A model generated the notes under the pieces. That model was not told the origin of the DNA. It did not search any database and saw only the letters and a program-made list of their open reading frames with translations. The position numbers and the translations under genes are program-made. Positions 11,980-23,629 of a stretch of DNA of 64,000 bases are shown here, piece after piece. The stretch's first letter is position 1; each line of letters opens with the position of its first letter. This stretch comes from Dysidea avara (taxonomy: Eukaryota; Porifera; Demospongiae; Dictyoceratida; Dysideidae): assembly GCF_963678975.1 (NCBI RefSeq), contig NC_089276.1, forward strand, positions 20,029,226 to 20,093,225, written 5' to 3'.

Positions 11980-12305
11980 TCTAATCCAAAACAGCCAAGC
12001 TGTAAAAAAAAAGTGCGGCCCTGAGAAAGGCTATGGTGAAAAAAGATGTGAAATCCAAGGTGGCGGCCAAGAAATGGCTGTGATGGTAGGTTAATGGTAA
12101 AAATTTTAATAACGACAATTCAGGTGAATTTTGTGCCAAGACCAAGTGGCACCAAATTCACCTGAATTGTTGTTATTAAAATTTTTACCATTAACCTACC
12201 ATCACAGCCATTTCTTGGCCGCCACCTTGGATTTCACATCTTTTTTCACCATAGCCTTTCTCAGGGCCGCACTTTTTTTTTACAGCTTGGCTGTTTTGGA
12301 TTAGA
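11980..12305. repeat. Terminal foldback hairpin module of HST copy 3
   Basis: Arms of about 150 bases; the centre (GCCAAGACCAAGTGGC) is itself weakly self-complementary. This is the most symmetrical copy in the window. Confidence 0.9.
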
Positions 12306-12424
12306 TTTCACTTCTTTTTGTATTTGTATACCCCAAAGCCGGCCATAAAGCCGGCCTATGGCCGACTTTAGGGCTTTTTAACCTGTCATTTTTTTCTTTA
12401 CTACAGGAAGAAGAAAAGATGAAG

Positions 12425-13595
12425 CAGGGTGATTTCTTTGTAGCTAACCTCTCTGCAAGGTGATCCTTCTGGCTGATCTCTCTACCGGATGACTTGTTTG
12501 TAGCTGAACTCTCTACATGGTGATTTGTTTGTAGCTGAACTCTCTACAAGGTAACTTCTTCTAGCTGATCTTTCTAAAGGGTGATTTGTTTGTAGCTGAA
12601 TTCTCTACAGGGTGATTTGTTTGCAGCTAAACTGCTACAATGTAACTTCTTCTAGCTGAACTCTCTACGGGTGGCTTGTTTCTAGCTAATCTCTCTACAG
12701 GGTGACTTGTTTCTAGCTGAACTCTCTACAGGGTGATTTGTTTCTAGCTGAACTCTCTACAGGGTGATTTGTTTCTAGCTGAACTCTCTACAAGGTAATT
12801 TCTTCTAGCTGATCTTTCTACAAGGTGATTTGTTTGTAGCTGAATTCTCTACAGGGCAATTTGTTTACAGATGAACTCTCTACATGGTAGTTTCTTTGTA
12901 GCTGAACTCTCTATAATGTAACTTCTTCTAGCTGAACTCTCTACAGGGTGACTTGTTTCTAACTGATCTCTCTACAATGTAACTTCTTCTAGCTGAACTC
13001 TCTACAGGGTGACTTGTTTGTAGCTGAAACCTCTACAGGGTGATTTGTTTGCAGCTGAACTCTCTACATGGTAGTTTCTTTGTAACCGAACTCTCTACAA
13101 TGTAACTTCTTCTAGCTGAACTCTCTACAGGATGACTTGTTTCTAGCTGATCTCTGAACAGGGTGACTTGTTCCTAGCTGAGCTCTCTACAGGTGATTTG
13201 TTTGCAGCTGAACTCTCTTACATGGTGGTTTCTTTGTAGCCGAACTCTCTAAAGTGACTTCTTCTAGCTGATCTATCTACAGGATGACTTGTTTCTAACT
13301 GAACTCTCTACAGTGTGATCTGTTCATAGCGGAACTTTCTACTGGGTGATTTGTTTGCAGCTAAACTCTTTGCATGATTGTTTCTTTGTAACTGAACTCT
13401 CTACAAGGTAACTTCTTCTAGCTGATCTCTCTACAGGGCAATTTGTTTGTAGTTGAATTCTCTACAGGGTGATTTATTTGAGCTGAACTCTCTACATGAT
13501 GGCTTCTTTGTGGCTGAACTCTCTATTAGGTACCTTCTTCTAGCTGATCTGACTACAGGGTAACTTGTTTGTAGCTGAATTCCCTACAGAATAAC
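12425..13595 (+). repeat. 31-bp satellite array (copy 3)
   Basis: About 37 units with core TAGCTGAACTCTCTACA. It follows the conserved lead-in CTACAGGAAGAAGAAAAGA and ends near CCCTACAGAATAACTTG, the same exit sequence as in copies 4 and 7. Confidence 0.9.
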
Positions 13596-13639
13596 TTGCA
13601 ATGTAATATAACTGAGTAAATTATACATGCAGCTGAATG

Positions 13640-14466
13640 CTTTATTAGAGTGACTGTTCTATTAGAGTATCTCGATCTCGCATTTGCTGCACGTAGTTGC
13701 CTTTCGAATCATAACTCAGTGATTTGTAATCCGATTCTTCTGTACTACTGCAAGAACTTTCTATGATGATTATTCCAGCTACATACTGATTTTCAGCTCG
13801 TTGCTCTAAGCGGTTTGCCTGGTAGACACGAAAACTAATAGTTTTTTTATTCTTAAAAATCGATCGCGTAATTTTGACACAGGTTGGGTTTTGTGTCATA
13901 TCTCCATGGTCTTTATCCCGATTCCTTTCAAACTACAAAAAGGCACTCCTACGATGGTTACTCCATCTACATATCAATTTTCAACTGATTCTTCCAAGGC
14001 GTTTACCCTGTAGGCGTGACAGACCTTCGACCTTATTTTACGCAAATAATCGGTCATAACTCCGTGAATGTTCATCGGATTCCTACCAAAGTTGGTACGG
14101 AGATCCGCCTTAATGAGCCCTTTAAGTGTGCCAAATTGCAGCCCAATCCGAGCACGCATTTGTGTTTTATGGCGAATTTTGCGAAGTGTGCGAAATGAAG
14201 AAGATGAAGAAGAAGAAAAAAACGAAGAAATTAAAACGAAATTTTGTTCGCTCGTATCTCGGAAATGGCTGGAGCGATTTTCTTCAAATTTGTTATGTAG
14301 ACTCCCCTAACTGGGCGGCACGTCTCTAGCAAATTTGGTTCCAATCGGATAAGGAATCACAGAGCTACATAGGTGTGAAAATTGCGTTTTCTTTCTTCCT
14401 GTTAATATACTCACGGTGTGGCGCGCCGGCTTCTTGGGCCGCACGACACACTATCGTGTGTCTTGA
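13640..14466 (+). repeat. HST tail (copy 3)
   Basis: Starts with the inverted junction motif and ends in the terminal stem-loop. It is made of about four degenerate sub-units, each opening with a variant of CATAACTCNGTGG and a following ATTCNGATTC block (starts near 13702, 13896, 14046 and 14250). The first three close with a TAGGCGTGA-like or GTGTGCGAAA-like end. Contains the GAAGAAGATGAAGAAGAAG run. Confidence 0.75.
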
Positions 14467-14689
14467 TTTGTTATTTTGTCAATGTTGGTGAGTTCACAGC
14501 AGGGGTTATGCTTTAGCAGTTAGCTATCAACCGTCAATCAATTCACAACACATTTAAATGTAACTGTGACAATAGCTCATCTCATATTGCTTAAAATCAG
14601 TACACACCCTCCACCCACTCCCACAACAGACTTTAGAGTACACCAGCACTGTCTGGTCACCAGACTATCTAAATAATATCCAGAGAAGA

Positions 14690-15045
14690 TCAGCTAGGTT
14701 TACTGTTAACTGCTACTAGATATACGAGTGTGTTACAAGCATCTTACAACAGCTAGATTGCATTTGGCCCATTTTATATTGAAGAAGAGATAAGATGAAA
14801 CTGATAATGTTGTACAGAATCATCCATATACTTGCATATAGTCAGCACAATTTACCATTAAACCATAATAACATCTCTCGACGCCATTCATGCAGATTCA
14901 TTTAGCCAGCTACCAGGCTATAGACTGATACAAATATTAATATTGATTCTCTCTTTCAACCATTCTTACTTGGAATAGCCAGTTACCAAATCAAGCGGCA
15001 ATACTGTATCATAAACATCCCTCCCATTTATAAGAACAGTTTAAG
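14690..15045 (+). pseudogene. LINE reverse transcriptase C-terminal relic
   Basis: One frame interrupted by several stops reads NNIQRRSARFTVNCY, then KMKLIMLYRIIH, then ISRRHSCRFI and PATRL. These are the C-terminal landmarks of CR1/L2-type ORF2 proteins (compare VQRRAARWVLNDY in the LINE at 17650-21843). It lacks the RT core and is clearly dead. The surrounding 14467-14690 and 15045-15437 show nothing else I can support. Confidence 0.7.
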
Positions 15046-15437
15046 CGATAATTAAATTAAATTTGTACTTTTATGCTCAATTCTAAGTCTTGTACAGTAA
15101 CTTCTCATTATATAAATGAAATTATACACCATAATGTTGTATAGTTGGGAACCCAGAAGTAATAGGATTTATTGTGGAAACTTTGTTATGCTCTTCACCA
15201 ACATTATTTTGAGGTTTAATCCCTACAACAGAATATTGGTATATCACTTCAAGTGTTTTTTTTATGCAAAAAAAAACTGATAACTAGCCTATTATACAGA
15301 GATGGAACCATTTATGCAAGCATCAAACATGCAAAATACAAGTGTCAATAACCATAACATGATATATCTTAGCAACAGATAAATAGAAATGAAGTAAATA
15401 AAGTTAACAATAAAATACAATTGCATGTAAAACTCTC

Positions 15438-18400
15438 TCACAGCTGTGCTGTTAGTTGCATGCTTATATTAATAAAACATAGCAGTCCATCATGGAACAT
15501 TGTATTGTCACCATTTACAAGCGAATGAAAAATATTGCCAAAGCTTGGCCATTGCTCAGCAAATCGTTCCTTTCTAATGGTTATTAACTCTTGTCTTCCT
15601 CTTAAAGGGTCTTGTCCAAACTCATTGAATATAGTTATATGTCCTCCGTTTTCTTCGTACATTCTAACAGCTTCATCTGCTGCTGGAACCAGAGTGTTAT
15701 CAATTTGCTTGGTCAGATTATTTCGTGCCATCATCACATTCGGGATGCCTTTGTTTGTACCTAAAGTAACGGTGATAAAAATTTCATAAAGTAGCTAGCT
15801 ATCTATAGTGAAATATACCTGATATGCGATGCTCGTTCCAGGCTGTCACAAACATTGTAGTCCCAACTTGGCTGACGTGTAAAGTGTACCAGGAGACGCA
15901 ATGTTTAATGTGATCGTCTTCCAGGTTGAAATCGCCATTTTCTTGAATTTCTATTAGAGCGGCCTTTATGGAGTAGTTGACCCTTCCGTTGACCTCTACC
16001 CATATCCTTTCGATCACATGATTCTATTACAAGACACCAAAGCAAATCAGTATGAACATCACATGAAATGAAACAACAGTTATTGTATGTGTGTCCCACT
16101 CTTATATCATTGTTTTAGAATGTCATCTAGTCAGCATTAATATATTGTTTTGTTTTTTTAATTTGGGGGTTTACCCTGCTTATCCAACTACAATAGCTGC
16201 TGCTAAACATCAGTAGTCCACTATAGGTTATTCTTGTTACATCATGATAATGTGACAAATACAATCTCACTTGAGTAGAGGATGTCTGCAGGCGAGGTGG
16301 TCCAGAAGGGTTTCGTCTATATCCTGCCAGGTGTTCTTGGATGTACAACATAAGATACCACTCCCTTCCATGGTCAACCCTGATCTGATCCCACATACCA
16401 TACTGGCATATGGCCTAAACAATTCAAATGCTAATAATTAAAAGAAATGTGATTCTAACAATACTTCATAGAATTTTAATAATCACTGTTAACGTTATGG
16501 ATGAATGTGTGGGTAGTAATGCAGTGCTAGTGTAGTTGCTACAAGTAATGAAGTACCTGTACACTGTATCATAAATCACACTGTTGTATAGTGCTAAATG
16601 CCACAATTTTCCGGCTAAAGCCATCCACTGCACATATGTGGGTCACACCAAACATAACATTTTTTTCATTTTGGTCAATGTGTAGTTTGTGACCAAAATA
16701 ATCTGCCCTGTATGTTGTAGGATTTGTCATCCTGGCAGTGGAGTTTGTACAGGCACGGCAGTACACAGGTGAGACATATCTCAATGATTCGCCAACTCTC
16801 TTTTCTCCTGTTCTGATTCCCCTTGATGCCAATACCCCTGTAAATGTTCTGCGTCCATACACAGGACCCACCTATATGTATATAACACATAGTATGGTTT
16901 TAAATAAATGGTTATATCATGTTGTACCTCACTGACAGCAGCGGCTACGACCTCATCTAACTCAGGTTTTGTCAGCCGGCTTGTTTTGTGAATGTTCCTT
17001 TCACGGCAGAACCTATATATAGGATGAACCAATCTAAGGACTATATTACTTTTGTATGCTGATTATTCATAAACATATATGCAAACCCTATATATAGCTA
17101 CAGTGTACATTGAATGAAGCCTACATTTGGGTCTCTAAAATTTTGCCATGCATTATATAGCAATATAGCTATACTATTAAATAAACTGGTAGTGAATTAC
17201 TACACATATATGATTCTCAGTCTTAAATTACTTAGCCAGTAATAATTGGAATCAGTGCATGTATTAGTTAGACTATTCATGATCATAATAATGGTGATCG
17301 TCTGGTCTGGTATACAATATAGTACCTAATGTTTGCGCTTCAATGTGGGGCTAGACTGGTAATATTCACTGTAGAGCATGCATGCATGTATACATACAAG
17401 CTACACAAACACATGTGGACAAGTAGGTAAAAAAAAATTACTAGCTACTTACGCGGTAATCTAGCTTGTTAGCCCGTCTCAATCAAACATGATGCAATTA
17501 ATTATTGTTGAAAACTGAATGCACGGACCCTTTATATAGCTAGTTATATTATCTATAGTTATATACCCATAGCTATTACCTACGTATGCAGCACTAGTGA
17601 GCTCTTTTTGCAACTGTAAGTAACTATATATATAATACAAAAAAAAAGACTCACGTGATCGTGGCGGCGGTAATTTTCTACTCTACGAACTCGTCTATTC
17701 CTGGCCGTCACAAACTTATAAGCTGTTGTACCGTGGTGTTTTAACGGTACCAAATGAGGTTTGGAGATTAACTGTGGAAGCTGTTGTTGTGTGTTCCGTT
17801 TTTTTGACAGTGAATGCGCGGCAATTAGAATTGCGGCAGGCTGGCAATGGCAGAAGGCGAAGGTCCGATAAAACGTAAATTACAGCCAGATTCTGTATCC
17901 CCAGAGGCTAACCAGGCGAAGAAATACCAAGGAAGTTCTACTCCAGAGGCCAGAAGGGACACCATTGTCAAATCACTTCTTGGGGATGTATGTCCACACT
18001 GTAGTAAGGAATGTTGCTCTGAAAGTAAGGCTGTACAATGTGACCTGTGTGGAACCTGGGCTCATGCAGGCTGTGAGGGTATTTCCAATGATTTGTATGA
18101 CAAATTTAATGTTTTATGTGCTAAGGTTAGCAACATATCATACTATTGTGAGGCTAATCATTGTAGTAGTCGCATTAAACAACTTGTTCATGATCACCAT
18201 GTTAATCTTCAACAACAAGTTGATTTCCCTTCCTTGCGTTGCTTACAAGCTGAACAAACAAATTTGCACCGGCTAATTTCTGAAGTAGCCAACAAAATTG
18301 ATGACTTGACCTCTCGAAATAATGTGTTACATAATGAAGTTGGGGCAGCTTCAGAGATGATTATTACAGAAAAATCACCAGTCATACATTCTCCTGCTTC

Positions 18401-21400
18401 AACATTCCTAACTGTTGCTGAAGAATTAGATGACAGAGAGCGTAGAAAGAATAATGTTATCATCTACAATTTACCAGAAACTGATCCTTCACGAGACAAG
18501 ACATGGTTTATCGACCTCTGTAAACGGATCTTTGACATCAATGTTAATGTTACCAAAATTCTACGATTGGGTAAACATGTTGAAAACAGGGCTAGACCAC
18601 TACTCGTTGTAGTTGACGATTTGTCACATAAAGAATTCTTAGTGTCTCATTCTTATTACCTTCGACGTCACTCTGAATATAAGGATGTTTATATCACCAC
18701 AGACATGACTAAATACCAACGAGAGAAACATAGGAAACTGGTACAAGAACTAAAACAAAGGAGAGAAAAAGGTGAAAAGGGTCTGATGATATTAAATGGT
18801 GAAATTGTACTTAGAAGATACAATAGCCAAGGTGCTGCAAGTAATGCTCCCTCTACGGAAGCATTACAGAGTTCCTGATGGTAAAGATAAGATTAGTCAT
18901 TCTTGTGAAAATACTGATATTTTAACTACCCCAGATGTCCATGCTACTCAAACAAGTGATTCCAAGCTAAAAATTTTAAGTCTTAACTGTTGCAGTTTGA
19001 GAAGTGACACCAAAAAGGCAATGTTCTTGGCACTAGTGGATGAACATAATCCAGATGTGATAGGAGGAAGTGAATCTCACCTTGATCAATCTTTTTTCAC
19101 GCCTGAGATATTTCCTGATTATTATAATGTGTTTAGGAAAGATCGTACTATGGGTGGTGGTGGTGTCTTTTTGTGTATAAAGAAATGTTTAAATGTTGTA
19201 GAAGAACCATCGCTGGATACAGAAGCTGAACTAATTTGGGCCAAAATTACACTGTTGAACCGATGTCCTATTCATGTATGTATATTCTATCGCCCACCAA
19301 ATACTGATTCATATCCCATAGAACAACTCCGTTTATCTATAACCAACTTACTGAACCGATCAAACTCTCCACCGAACATCCTACTAATAGGAGATTTTAA
19401 TTTTCCAGGTATTTCCTGGAGTACTGGTTATGGCCAAATTAGTGTACCAACTTATGGAAGTGGACTGAATAACTTGTTCATAGATGTAATTAATGACGCT
19501 GGTCTTGAGCAGTTTGTACAGTTTCCAACACGTCAGAATAGTGTATTGGACTTAGTATTTTCTTCTTACCCAAGAATTTCTGATCTTGACATTGTACCTG
19601 GTATTTCTGATCATGATGCTATAATATTTGATTTTGACATAATTCATAAACCAACATCAAGTAGAAACCAACACAAAGTTGCTTTATACCATAAAGGAGA
19701 TATTCAATCAATAAAAGATGATCTCATAACCTTTAGAAATGCTTTCCTGCTCAGTAACCCTCAGTCTAGATCTGTTGATCAGCTATGGCAAGAGTTTAAG
19801 CAAACAGTTCACAAGGCTGTTCTTGATCATGTTCCACACAAAGTAAATAAATCAAGTAATAGACTGCCATGGATAAATAGACAAATGAAAAAGGATATGA
19901 AAGTTCGAAAACGTTTGTACAACAAAGCTAAAAGAACCGCTTTACAATCTGATTGGGATGCTTATCGTAAATTAAAGAATTCTATAAATTCGAAAGTGAG
20001 AGCAGCACACAATAACTATTACAGCAGATTATTTAATAACTCCTTCAGTGGAAATCGTCGACAATTTTGGAAATACATCAGAGCCAAAAAACAAGATAAA
20101 CATGATATTCCGACATTACTTATAGGTGACCAAACAATCCATCATGCAAAAGACAAAGCAAATGCTTTGAATAATCACTTTAAATCTGTGTTTACAAAGG
20201 AAAACTTGTTAACAATGCCTACTATGGATAGTAATACTGAAGTACCCAACATGACTGATATATCTATCTCACAATCTGGAATACATAAGTTACTTATAAC
20301 ACTTGATACAAATAAAGCTAGTGGTCCCGACCGTATATCCCCTTACATCTTGAAGCATTGCGCAGATGAAATAACACCAATATTACACATAATTTTCAAT
20401 CATTCTCTGTCAACTAACTCATTGCCATCTGATTGGTTAAAAGCCAATATATGTCCAGTATTCAAGAAAGGTAACCACAGTAGTGTTAGTAATTATCGCC
20501 CCATATCTTTGACCTCCATTTGTGCAAAGGTTATGGAACACATTATATATCATTCCATCATCAACCATCTAAACGAAAACAACATATTAATTGAAAATCA
20601 ACATGGGTTCAGATCTAATCATTCATGCATAACTCAACTAATTACTCTTACAGAAGACATATCCTTTGCTCTAGACCATCAGAAACAAATAGATATCATC
20701 CTATTGGATTTTTCTAAAGCATTCGATACAGTACCACACCAACGCTTAATGACCAAACTAAGATATTATGGAATTAATGGCAGTACTTATAACTGGATCC
20801 AAACTTGGCTTACCCAACGTACTCAGTGTGTTGTTTTAAATAGTGAATCCTCTAGTCCAGTGTCGGTAATGTCTGGGGTACCACAAGGCAGTTCTTGGAC
20901 CTCTAATGTTCTTATTGTATATAAATGACATAACTAAAGACATCAACTCACCACTCCGCCTGTTCGCTGATGATTGCTTGCTTTATAGAGTTATCAATAG
21001 TGTAGAAGACATCAACAGACTTCAAGAAGATTTAAATAAACTGTCAGAATGGGCCGATACTTGGCAACTTAAGTTCAATATTAGTAAATGTACAGTTATA
21101 CGTTGCACGAGATCCTTATCACCACTCACTTACGACTACACACTTCACAGTCACATACTAGACATATCTGATCAACATATGTACCTAGGAGTCTTAATTC
21201 ATAAATCACTGTCTTGGTCACCTCACATATCAAATGTTGTCAATAAAGCATCTAGAACACTCAATTTCTTAAAACGCAATCTAAACAAATGTTCAAAACA
21301 AGTTAAAGAATCAGCTTACCTAACAATGGTGAGACCACAACTAGAGTATGCATCTGCTGTCTGGGATCCCTACCACGTTGGAGATATTTCAGAGTTAGAG

Positions 21401-22082
21401 AAAGTACAACGAAGAGCAGCGCGCTGGGTGTTGAATGACTATGGCAGATTCAGTTCAGTTTCTCTAATGTTGGATCAGCTGAAATGGCCTACATTACAAA
21501 TTCGTCGGAAATTATCTAGGTTACAAATATTGCATAAGATACACTACCAACAGTTATCACTCCAAATTCCTCATTATTACTTACCAAAAACACGACCAAC
21601 AAGACAATACCACCATCTTCACTATATTTTACCTACCTCATCCACCACGGCATACCAAAACAGCTATTTCTCAAGAACAATAAACGAGTGGAACATACTA
21701 CCAACTGACACAATTGAAATTGCAGATACTGATCTATTTACAGCTAGACTCCAATCATATTATTGTACCTAATGTATTTGTTTATGTGATTCCTGAGCAC
21801 ACCAGCAGGGCTGACTGCTCAGTAAACAATAATAATAATAATACAGTTCTGACTCTTCAACGGGCTTGCAGCTGTTTGTAGCTATATACAGTAGGTTCAT
21901 GTACCAAGCTACTTAGCTAGCTATATGTATACAAACCTCTCCAATGAGCGAACACTCAGTCCTTTCCTGCTAGGATATTTGTATTGCAGGTGAAGACTCA
22001 TACGTTTGTGGGTCCATCGCTCCTTCTCTATTTTATCCCTTATGAACTCTTCCAACTCATCCAGCAAGCGTATCCCAGCCAT
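15438..22082 (-). CDS. rve-type integrase gene, six exons
   Basis: Assembled exons: 22082-21937, 17012-16928, 16871-16557, 16414-16271, 16023-15819, 15760-15438, about 405 codons. Junctions are GT-AG with matching phases; introns are 56-247 bp apart from intron 1. The start ATG (GCCATGG context) opens an N-terminal helical stretch (DELEEFIRDKIEKERW). The catalytic core shows YFGHKLHIDQNEK, CAVDGFSRKIV, RVDHGREW and IERIWVEVNGRVNY, giving D143, D196 and E235 (38 residues between the last two), an RNase H-fold DDE triad. This resembles multi-copy 'integrase catalytic domain' genes of corals, sponges and fish; whether it is a domesticated gene or a transposon gene is open. Oddity: using the good CAG|GTACTT donor of exon 3 leaves an in-frame TGA at 16571-16569; otherwise a mini-exon is missing. 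Intron 1 (17013-21936) houses a LINE in antisense. Confidence 0.8.
17651..17664 (+). promoter_or_regulatory. E-box at LINE 5' end
   Basis: TCACGTGATCGTG stands about 195 bases before ORF1; the same 13 bases recur at about 26330 upstream of the RING gene 3' side. CACGTG is a bHLH-type site; a role in the internal LINE promoter is inference. Confidence 0.4.
17847..18878 (+). CDS. LINE ORF1 protein (PHD finger, coiled coil, RRM-like)
   Basis: 343 codons. Residues about 49-105 form a PHD-like zinc finger (CPHCSKECC, CDLCGTWAHAGCEGIS, then a further Cys/His set); about 125-170 is a helical, probably coiled-coil stretch; about 195-300 is an RRM-like ORF1p core opening with DDRERRKNNVIIYNLPE and containing KILRLGKHVENRARPLLV. 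This order is known from CR1-type ORF1 proteins, which bind element RNA in the ribonucleoprotein particle. The frame is intact. The ATG (GGCAATGG) follows the G-rich leader; ORF1 and ORF2 overlap by about 80 bases in different frames, so ORF2 expression would need re-initiation or an alternative start. Confidence 0.85.
   Translation: MAEGEGPIKRKLQPDSVSPEANQAKKYQGSSTPEARRDTIVKSLLGDVCPHCSKECCSESKAVQCDLCGTWAHAGCEGISNDLYDKFNVLCAKVSNISYYCEANHCSSRIKQLVHDHHVNLQQQVDFPSLRCLQAEQTNLHRLISEVANKIDDLTSRNNVLHNEVGAASEMIITEKSPVIHSPASTFLTVAEELDDRERRKNNVIIYNLPETDPSRDKTWFIDLCKRIFDINVNVTKILRLGKHVENRARPLLVVVDDLSHKEFLVSHSYYLRRHSEYKDVYITTDMTKYQREKHRKLVQELKQRREKGEKGLMILNGEIVLRRYNSQGAASNAPSTEALQSS
18796..21772 (+). pseudogene. 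LINE ORF2: endonuclease and reverse transcriptase, one frameshift
   Basis: About 990 codons in two frames (18796-20928 and 20906-21772). N-terminal APE-type endonuclease: SLNCCSLRSD, FYRPPNT, LLIGDFNFPGISW, SVLDLVFSS and GISDHDAIIF. Reverse transcriptase: NKASGPDRISPY, KGNHSSVSNYRPISL, NQHGFRSNHSC, DIILLDFSKAFDTVPH, GVPQGS, then in the second frame FADDCLLYR, KFNISKCTV and YLGVLI, and the C-terminal VQRRAARWVLNDY. A single-base loss just after the GVPQGS codons (about 20893) puts the FADD box out of frame; both parts are otherwise open, so this is the only visible lesion. No RNase H domain is seen. Confidence 0.9.
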
Positions 22083-22198
22083 GGCTATATATTCGAGGCT
22101 ATATACCTGTAGCTACTTATTTGCATGGTGCCAACCAATTAGCTATTGTTGAACTGCGCCTCTCGCGTCTATACAATGAGTGTAAGCGGCTGGCCCTG

Positions 22199-22567
22199 AG
22201 GCTAACTAAGGCCAATGAAACTTGATTAGCAGTTTCGCGTCACCGCCCACATCCCTTCACTAGCACCCGCATGGAATTTCATTATTGGCAATTTAGATCG
22301 AAATACTCTAATAGAGCAGTCACTTTTACTCTAATAAAGAAGTCACTTTATTATAGGCATGCCAGGAGTACTAATATTCTTTTTATTCAAATGAGAAGTG
22401 TTATCCATGCAATTTTACAACACTTTAGTGACAATATGAAGGTTTCTGATCTCAGCACACCCTGAGTAGGCAATAATGAATAATGAATAAAAACCACCCG
22501 CCCGCATCAAAATTTCAAAAATCTGAGCGAGAAACTAGTAATCAAGTTTCATTGGCCTAACTATCTG
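22199..22567. repeat. Foldback MITE upstream of the integrase gene
   Basis: Inverted repeats of about 40 bases share an identical GGCCAATGAAACTTGATTA. The interior carries the double dispersed motif at 22296-22346. Its inner edge lies about 117 bases before the integrase gene ATG, so it may form part of that promoter region. Confidence 0.8.
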
Positions 22568-23620
22568 TACATTATAATTAGCGCATCCCCTCTAGTTGAG
22601 ATTAATTAACAAGCAATGATAGCTAGCTAGATAAGATCTAATCTTCACATAACAATAGAGCTAAGTAGCTAATTGCAGTTAGTATAATTATATTGCTACT
22701 GGAGGCCTGCACTGAGCATTTCAATACTTGCTACATCAGTACTGAATCACGTAATCATGCACTGACCTATCAATGTCAACCCCACTCCCACCAAGCCAGT
22801 ACGGGATATGTGGGGGTTGGGCAGCACAAGTACTTTTTTTATGTCAAATCCCCTTCGTCACATGGTGCATGGGACTATATGTGGGATTTGACCTAATAAT
22901 TATATAATTCGTCCCAGCTAGGTAGGGGAATTTGACTTTCCACTTCATCAAATCCCCACTATATCCACCCTACTGGGGGTGGGGCTTGACATTTATAGGT
23001 GCAACAAAAAATACACTTCAATTAGCTTCTTATGTAGCTACAGTGAAACTGTATACATCTGTACACACACATATGTACACATACACACACATACACACAC
23101 AACAAAAAAATGGTAATATTTTTAACATCATTAGCTATATATAATTATAACTACAGTTAATTGCATCCATGTGAGTTAATTGTATCCATGTGTTTTAGGC
23201 CAGTAGCCTGTAACAACAGCAAACATAAGCAAATAAAACACAGCCCGTATGCTAATCACTACTACTCACTTTGGTCTCCTTCTGTACAGCTACACTTTAA
23301 TTTTCTCTTGATACAATGTAAAGCAATCCATGAGCAGGTTGTAATCTTATGGTTAATTAGCTATCTATAAAAAAAATAAAGTAATATTGTTAATTCAACT
23401 AGAAGAATAAAACAAATATAATGTAATGTTTAATTATGTCTACAGGGAATCTATAGTTACATGGTGCTATAGAGTATCAGTGCAAAGGCACTCTGGGAAT
23501 ACTGAGTGCCTGGGTCATGTTACATAAACTACCAATGCCTCCTCCCCAATGCCCAGGGTTATAGTCATATTGGCTAGTGAGGTGTCATGTGCCCCTATTA
23601 TTTGTCTAGCAGCTACATGA
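22568..23620. other. Intergenic, low complexity, no gene seen
   Basis: AT-rich sequence with several ATTTGAC/GTCAAATCCCC blocks between 22840 and 22990, a CA/TA simple repeat at 23060-23105, and no open frame with recognisable content. Confidence 0.4.
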
Positions 23621-23629
23621 TCAAGATAC

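Larger units (their letters stand above)
11980..14466 (+). mobile_element. HST element copy 3 (complete, 2.5 kb)
   Basis: The shortest intact member and a good type copy. It begins TCTAATCC after A (11979), with foldback hairpin 11980-12305, small stem CAAAGCCGGCC near 12332-12375, satellite 12425-13595, junction motif 13643-13680, tail to 14466 ending GACACAC/GTGTGTC then TTGA, followed by T (14467). The flanks TATATACAA and TTTGTTATT show no target duplication, which fits insertion between A and T. No coding sequence is apparent. Confidence 0.85.
17650..21843 (+). mobile_element. CR1/L2-like LINE nested in intron 1 of the integrase gene
   Basis: A 5' region with an E-box (17651), ORF1 (17847-18878), overlapping ORF2 (to 21772), a short 3' UTR with a CAGCAGGGCTGACTGCT hairpin-like end, and a terminal (AAT)n run at 21829-21842. 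A simple-repeat tail instead of poly(A) is usual for CR1/L2 elements. The 5' limit is approximate. It is almost full length with one visible frameshift, so it is probably a recent insertion. Target duplication is unclear; ATAATACA occurs on both sides but may be chance. Confidence 0.85.

Noticed and set aside
13645-14329. Several frames of 60-84 codons in the HST tail
   Set aside because: They are not conserved as frames in the tails at 3065, 41500 and 58900.
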